Of a stretch of DNA of 64,000 bases, positions 59,691 through 64,000 are shown in pieces (positions within the stretch are counted from its first letter, which is position 1; the number at the start of each line of letters is the position of its first letter). The position numbers and the translations under genes are program-made. This DNA is from Panax quinquefolius (taxonomy: Eukaryota; Streptophyta; Magnoliopsida; Apiales; Araliaceae): the NCBI GenBank assembly GCA_020205615.1, contig CM035166.1, positions 95,243,065 through 95,307,064 of the forward strand, read 5' to 3'. Under the pieces are notes generated by a model that had not been told where the DNA came from, searched no databases, and worked only from the letters and a program-made list of their open reading frames with translations.

Positions 59691-62230
59691 TGTAAAACCC
59701 CAATTTTTTATGAATAAAGATTTAATTTTCTCTAAATATTATTTTGAATAATAAGGTGTGATTTGATATAATGCAATAGTTATGGGTGATATGTACAAAT
59801 TTTGCAAAGCAAACAAGTTGTCATAAAATATTCGTTTAGTCGGGGAATATTCTTTTTGTCGGGGAATATTCGTACGAAGGCACAATCATTGGCGGATCCC
59901 ACAACGGGATGACCGTCAGATATAGAAAGCGACAGAAATAACTTTTTTATAAAAATAACAACAAAACTTTTACCGTTAACTATTTAAATACCCGGTGATA
60001 AAAGTACATTAATACGCGTGGTTGCACAGTAGCACACGGTATTGCACAGTATCTCTTATTATTGATTCTTACGTAAGAAGTCACTCAGTTCATTTATTAA
60101 TTGTCATAGTAGTTGCTGCATAGTATCTCATATTATTGATTCAATTATTGTCACAGTATCATCTGCATAATATTTTATATTATTAAATCAATAATTAAGA
60201 CGACACATTTATTCATATTATTATTTGTATTATTGACAATTTATAGAAAGTTCTGTCGAGAAAAAGGGTTAAGTTATTTAATTGTGCGCCAATAAGAAGA
60301 AGTCATTATCGGAAAGCCTCCTATTTCATGGGAATGATCTGGTTGTCAATATTGTGAGTTATAATATTAATGATGAATAATTATTGAAAGATTAAAAATA
60401 TGTTTATTTAAGATAAGTGAATTGTGGTAAATATTTATTTAATTTTTGATATAAATAGAGGGGGTTTTCATGAAGTGTTTGTTGTAAGTTTGACTTATTA
60501 CATGGACCCCCACTTACTCATTTTTCAAAATCGTCAGTAGAAAGTTGTCTCAGTTTTATTTTATTATTATTCTTATAATAGTAATAAAACAGAAAACTTT
60601 TTATATAAAACAAAATACTTTTTATATTATATATAAAGTTATTCGTTTTATTAGATTATAAATAGAATATATTATATTTTATAAAAAGTTTTTGTTTTAT
60701 TAGAATATTTTATTGCATAGTGAAAATTAAATTTTGCCGATTCTGCACCCGTGAATTTCGTCCTGTTCACCCGTGAAATTTTTTTAAATAGTTCCCTGTC
60801 ATTCTTCTATAAATAGGATGCTTAGTTAAGATATGAAAATCACACCAGAATCAGAAAATTCTTCTTCTATAATATTGGGCATATTTCTTTTGAACATAAG
60901 GATACTTTAAGTATAGCAAATAGTCCAAGTTTTTTTTAAGAATATCTACACTATACCAGTCAGAATTACTCTCCTACTAAGGTAAAAGATATTATTTTCG
61001 TTCAATATTCGTAAGAAATATTATTTTCTTCCATACTTTATAGTATGTAAGTGTAAGTAATATTATTTCGTTTCATATTCCTAAATCTACACTTATTTTG
61101 ATAAGTATTGCTTCTATACTCCCTGAAATTAGTAGAATATTCTTGAATTTTGCACTTCATCTAGTATCGTTTTATTGAAATATTTTTTTGAACCTTCTTA
61201 TAAAATTTTAATCTTTTCATGCCGGGGTACTATTCACTCAGGGTACTATTCATGGGGTACTATTCACGATAAAATTGGTTTTTTTCTGTCCAAATTATTT
61301 TTTATACATGAATATCATTCTTGAATTTTACTCCACAATTAATTATCATGTTGACAATTTTGACATTCTTAAACTCTGGATAAATTGAATTATAAATATT
61401 TATCATTGATCTCACTTGATTGATTTCTTATATCATTGTTATCATCCTCATGCTTATATTGTGGAGAAAGTCATCTTTGGCCCGTAGTGCATAGATGGAC
61501 TGTTGATTGGTATGATTATGACTAGGAATTATGTATTGGTATAATCATGACCTGTAATGTTACAGAAAAATGATGTGGTGAAAGTCCTAGCTCTTTGGCC
61601 CGTTGTATATAGATGGACAGTTGTTTGGCATGATCATGATCACTGGTGATACTAACGAATATCCTTGGCCCGTAATGCATGGATAATTCGTGGATGTGAA
61701 ATATTTATTGAGTTGTGTTACAGAGATAAAATATTGATGATGAACTTTTAAATTATAGAAGATAGTAGACTTCATGCTCTACTTGACTCTTTTAATGGAT
61801 TGCTTGTTCTGCAGCAGTTGTTGATCTAAACTTGTTGTCTATTGTATTCTATCAGATTTTACACTGTTGAAGACTAAGGATAATTTATTCTACATTATCT
61901 TAGTCATAATATTTTTTACTGGGCTAGTTGAGCTCACCCTTTTCTTTCATTGTTCTCTTCAGAAAATGAGAATATAGCTGGGACAAGTCGGGGAATGGAG
62001 TGATGGTCCAAGATGGTGGCTATAGTAGTCCTCACTATTCTATAAAATAGTGTGATAATAATTTTAATGAGGACTTTATTTGAGTTTGGATATTGTCTAC
62101 AAGATAATATTTGTATTGAAACTCACAGTCTATGTTCAATAGTTGTATAAATGAAGTTTATATTTAAATTTTGTATCATGTATTTGGTGACTCAGAATGG
62201 GTTGTGTAGACCTATTTTGGGGGCGTCACA
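59691..62230 (+). mobile_element. Solo chromovirus LTR with duplication GTGGA
   Basis: A 2,540-bp LTR runs from TGTAAAACCCCAATTTTTTA to CTATTTTGGGGGCGTCACA, flanked by identical GTGGA (59686-59690, 62231-62235). Its neighbours are copia sequence on both sides: the codons ...INGG before it and DICLA after it belong to one reading frame. This shows insertion and then LTR-LTR recombination. It resembles the LTRs of the 36126-47563 array. Confidence 0.9.
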
Positions 62231-62250
62231 GTGGAGATATATGCTTAGCA

Positions 62251-63732
62251 TGTGACGACCTCAAAATCGGGACCAACTTAACCCAATATTAGGATTAAAA
62301 TTAGTCTCGACTTTGTGCGTTCACTACTATCTAAGTTCAGACTTACATCAAAATTAGATGCAATATTTGTTAAAAAATGCGAATAATTAAAAACTTCTTT
62401 TATATATCTTTCTTTTCCTGCGTTCCCTGAATTGCAACCTTCACGACTCCCAATAATCAGAGTGATATGAGTATAATATAACTCATTTCTTAAATCATAT
62501 GTTTCCTTATACAATATCATTTCTATAAGAAATTATTGTTCTAGGTAATTACAAGAATGCATTTTTATCTTAACACAAACATTCTTATTTGTCGAGTAAC
62601 TCAATATTTACACATCAAAAAGCGTCATTTTGATATAATATAGTTCCTACATAAAGGAAACAACTTTCTTGCACGCATGCTTCTATTCTTTATCATCCGG
62701 ATAGCAAGAAATCGCGTTACATATCATACCTGCAAAAATTATATTTTTACAAGACTAAGCTCGACATCCCAGCAAATCTAATAGTTTTCATGCTTCACGT
62801 AGCACATAATTTCATGCTCAACATATATCTCAAAATCCTTCATAACATACAAGCACCATCACTTTAAACTATATCAGTTCATGCCATATATCACATATTT
62901 ATTGAGTTTCATAACTCAACCAGCTTAGTCATATATTGACTTTCACAGTTTATAGCATGCAACATGTAATTTAACATATTCTTAAAGATCTCATACAATA
63001 ACCAATTCATAGAATCACAAAGAAATTAAAAGACTTGCCTAGTTCGACGATTATTGATACAAACTTTAGTTTAACTTCGCTTCACGAATCCTACACAATT
63101 ATGTTCACATGTATGCATACATTAGTCACACATTCATATCCCATAACCTGTATAGCTAATAAACACTCGCATACACTATATCAATATTTGATATTCTTAT
63201 TTCCATGAAACTTCCATATTCCTTTAAAATATTTTAGGTTTCGGTTTAATATAGCCATACTTTCTTAAAAAGTTCCAACATGGCTTTTAAAATGTCAATT
63301 CATTACATTTACAGTTTATAATCCTTTTATAATGCATTTACAGACTTTACACGCATCTATATGTAGACTTATAGTCATATAGTGCATCTGTGCCTTTACT
63401 TTGCGTATTTATAACTTATTTTTGTTTTCGTGAGTAATTTAAATGTTATTCCGCACGAATACTACCTTTCTAGGCTTAATACGTTCATATAACATTACTT
63501 TTCCCCATTTTATGTATACATGTGGTTTATACATGCTTTTTGCATATATGTCTCTCTTATAATGTCAAACCTTGCCTCATTTGTTTGGCTTGTAGGTAGA
63601 CATATGCTATTTGTATGTTTTATACCTACACATAGCTTATTTATGTCAAACACTGAGTTTTCAACTCCATTTTCATAATCCTCGCTTTGTATTTCGAAAA
63701 TCGCTCAGTTTTGAGGTATAACTTTGGAATAG
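62251..63732 (+). mobile_element. Probable LTR of another family, interrupted at its right by CACTA
   Basis: A sharp switch occurs right after copia GCTTAGCA to TGTGACGACCTCAAAATCGG, an LTR-like start. The following 1.48 kb is AT-rich, without genes, and contains repeated TCATA/ACATATA-type words. The far end is not seen before the CACTA terminus at 63733 or the window edge. Confidence 0.45.
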
Positions 63733-64000
63733 CACTACAAAAAAACATGTCATAGGCGACGGGGTTATTGGCGACGACCCAATAACTGTCGATAATGACC
63801 TTAATATCGACGGGCTCGCCGTCGCTAATGGGTGCCGTCGATAATAACACTTTCCCAGGGGAAAAAAGGTGCGAAAATTTGGCGGTGGAGGGAAAACTCA
63901 TTGGCGACGGCTATAAATATAAATGTCGACGGCAATGCCGTCGTGAAAGACTCACTGGCGACGGCGCACGAGCGACGGGATATGCCGTCGAGAATGAGGT
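63733..64000 (+). mobile_element. CACTA (En/Spm) element terminus, truncated by the window
   Basis: It begins CACTACAAAAAAACATG, a typical CACTA terminal inverted repeat. A dense series of GGCGACGG / CCGTCG subterminal motifs follows (about 63756, 63771, 63812, 63834, 63904, 63927, 63941, 63956, 63972, 63986), several arranged as inverted pairs such as CGACGGCAATGCCGTCG. Such arrays are transposase-binding sites in this superfamily. The remainder lies outside the window. Confidence 0.88.

Larger units (their letters stand above)
57312..62250 (+). mobile_element. Copia element, 5' part, carrying two later insertions
   Basis: A 5' LTR (57312-57581) is followed by a primer site, a gag ORF near 59065 and the gag-to-protease linker up to DICLA at 62236-62250. 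It is interrupted by a Mutator-like element (57840-58596) and a solo chromovirus LTR (59691-62230). At 62251 an unrelated LTR-like sequence cuts it off. Confidence 0.8.

Noticed and set aside
62278..62520. 80-codon minus-strand ORF
   Set aside because: It has no recognisable family and lies in an LTR-like AT-rich segment.

Overview
This is plant nuclear DNA, most likely from a eudicot with a medium to large, repeat-rich genome. The evidence is AT-rich sequence, one many-intron gene with plant-type splice sites, nested LTR retrotransposons of both plant superfamilies (Ty1/copia and Ty3/gypsy chromovirus), Stowaway-type MITEs, a Mutator-like element and a CACTA terminus. I cannot name the species from sequence alone.

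Region 1 (about 1-24,000) is one host gene on the minus strand. I rebuilt 19 coding exons by reading splice sites and phase by eye (start codon at 19932, stop codon at 733-735, 574 codons). The product has a coiled-coil N-terminal half and a conserved globular C-terminal half. It looks like a plant coiled-coil ('myosin-heavy-chain-related' type) protein whose domain order recalls the coiled-coil + Ig-PH layout of SCAB actin-binding proteins. The family name is inference. Intron 17 is 7.2 kb and holds two copia fragments in head-to-head inverted orientation around a 1.3-kb LTR-like element. Upstream of the start codon lie an intron, a five-unit ~200-bp tandem repeat split by a small LTR-element derivative, and the probable first exon and promoter near 23.5-24.0 kb.

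Region 2 (25,314-35,460) is a 10.1-kb Ty3/gypsy chromovirus (Tekay/Del type) on the minus strand. Both 2.7-kb LTRs, the tRNA-Met-type primer site and the polypurine tract are present, but the gag-pol coding region is broken into many frames.

Region 3 (35,461-49,033) is on the plus strand. An old LTR of a related family was split by an array LTR-internal-LTR-internal-LTR (36,126-47,563), flanked by the 5-bp duplication GTTGA. The two internal segments are only 1.6 and 0.9 kb and share the same loss of the chromodomain core.

Region 4 (49,034-64,000) holds a lone copia 5' LTR; a complete copia insertion (50,322-55,884, duplication GTAAT) with nearly identical LTRs but ruined coding sequence; an unrelated LTR-like segment; and a nested stack. 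In the stack, a plus-strand copia element (LTR at 57,312) carries a Mutator-like insertion (11-bp duplication) and a solo chromovirus LTR (duplication GTGGA), and is then cut by another LTR-type element, itself interrupted by a CACTA end with GGCGACGG-type subterminal repeats.

I see no CRISPR array, operon, tRNA or rRNA gene. No wholly new system is evident. The most interesting items are the gene hidden among short exons, the inverted copia structure inside its intron, the tandem repeat in its leader region, and the mosaic chromovirus array of apparently non-autonomous elements.
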